A stretch of DNA of 13,445 nucleotides, taken from positions 1 through 13,445 of the forward strand of contig CAMUFJ010000039.1 of assembly GCA_947088135.1 (NCBI GenBank). The letters are read 5' to 3'. Below, one piece after another: positions 13,440-13,445 of this stretch. Under the pieces are notes generated by a model that had not been told where the DNA came from, did not search any database, and saw only the letters and a program-made list of their open reading frames with translations. Position 1 is the first letter of the stretch; every line of letters starts with the position of its first letter. This DNA comes from an uncultured Clostridia bacterium (lineage in GTDB: Bacteria > Bacillota > Clostridia > Christensenellales > Borkfalkiaceae). Position numbers and translations under genes: made by a program.

Positions 13440-13445
13440 AATATT

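Overview
The window looks like a chromosomal stretch of a fairly GC-rich, Clostridia-like member of the Firmicutes. The evidence is the purE-C-F-M-N-H-D gene order, a B. subtilis-type PurF with propeptide and Fe-S cysteines, an L27 with a Firmicutes-style N-terminal extension, a Veg protein, strong AGGAG ribosome sites and TTGACA/TATAAT promoters. The lineage within Clostridia is not determined. No rRNA, tRNA, CRISPR array, insertion sequence or prophage gene was seen.

Positions 1-7735, minus strand: a tightly packed de novo purine operon. It reads from a consensus promoter at about 7720 through purE, purC, purF, purM, purN, a PurO-type IMP cyclohydrolase, an AICAR transformylase without the usual fused cyclohydrolase domain, and purD, which runs off the left edge. 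purF/purM and purM/purN overlap by 4 nt (ATGA). The usual bifunctional PurH is replaced by two separate adjacent proteins. The promoter is followed by a roughly 140-nt leader with an imperfect hairpin and a possible 27-codon leader ORF, but no recognisable purine riboswitch.

Positions 7773-9425, minus strand: two separately promoted genes. One is a secreted BspA-like leucine-rich-repeat protein with a long Glu/Ala linker; the other is a SecB-family chaperone ending in a strong terminator.

Positions 9496-11601, plus strand: a MATE-family efflux protein whose ATG lies almost at the predicted transcription start, then a small YcxB-like membrane protein. Each has its own promoter and terminator. 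A small helical protein of unknown function (11626-12069, minus) converges on YcxB and shares its bidirectional terminator.

Positions 12134-13439, plus strand: rplU (L21) behind a structured L21-type leader, then rpmA (L27), with no prp protease gene in the 44-nt gap between them, then veg. The 250 nt between rpmA and veg is the least explained part of the window. It holds three TTCC...GGAA hairpins, one a textbook terminator 57 nt before the veg ATG. An upstream 9-nt segment is complementary to that terminator. An 82-codon open frame without a normal start ends in an ATGA overlap with veg. This could be an attenuating leader, a small RNA, or a decayed gene.
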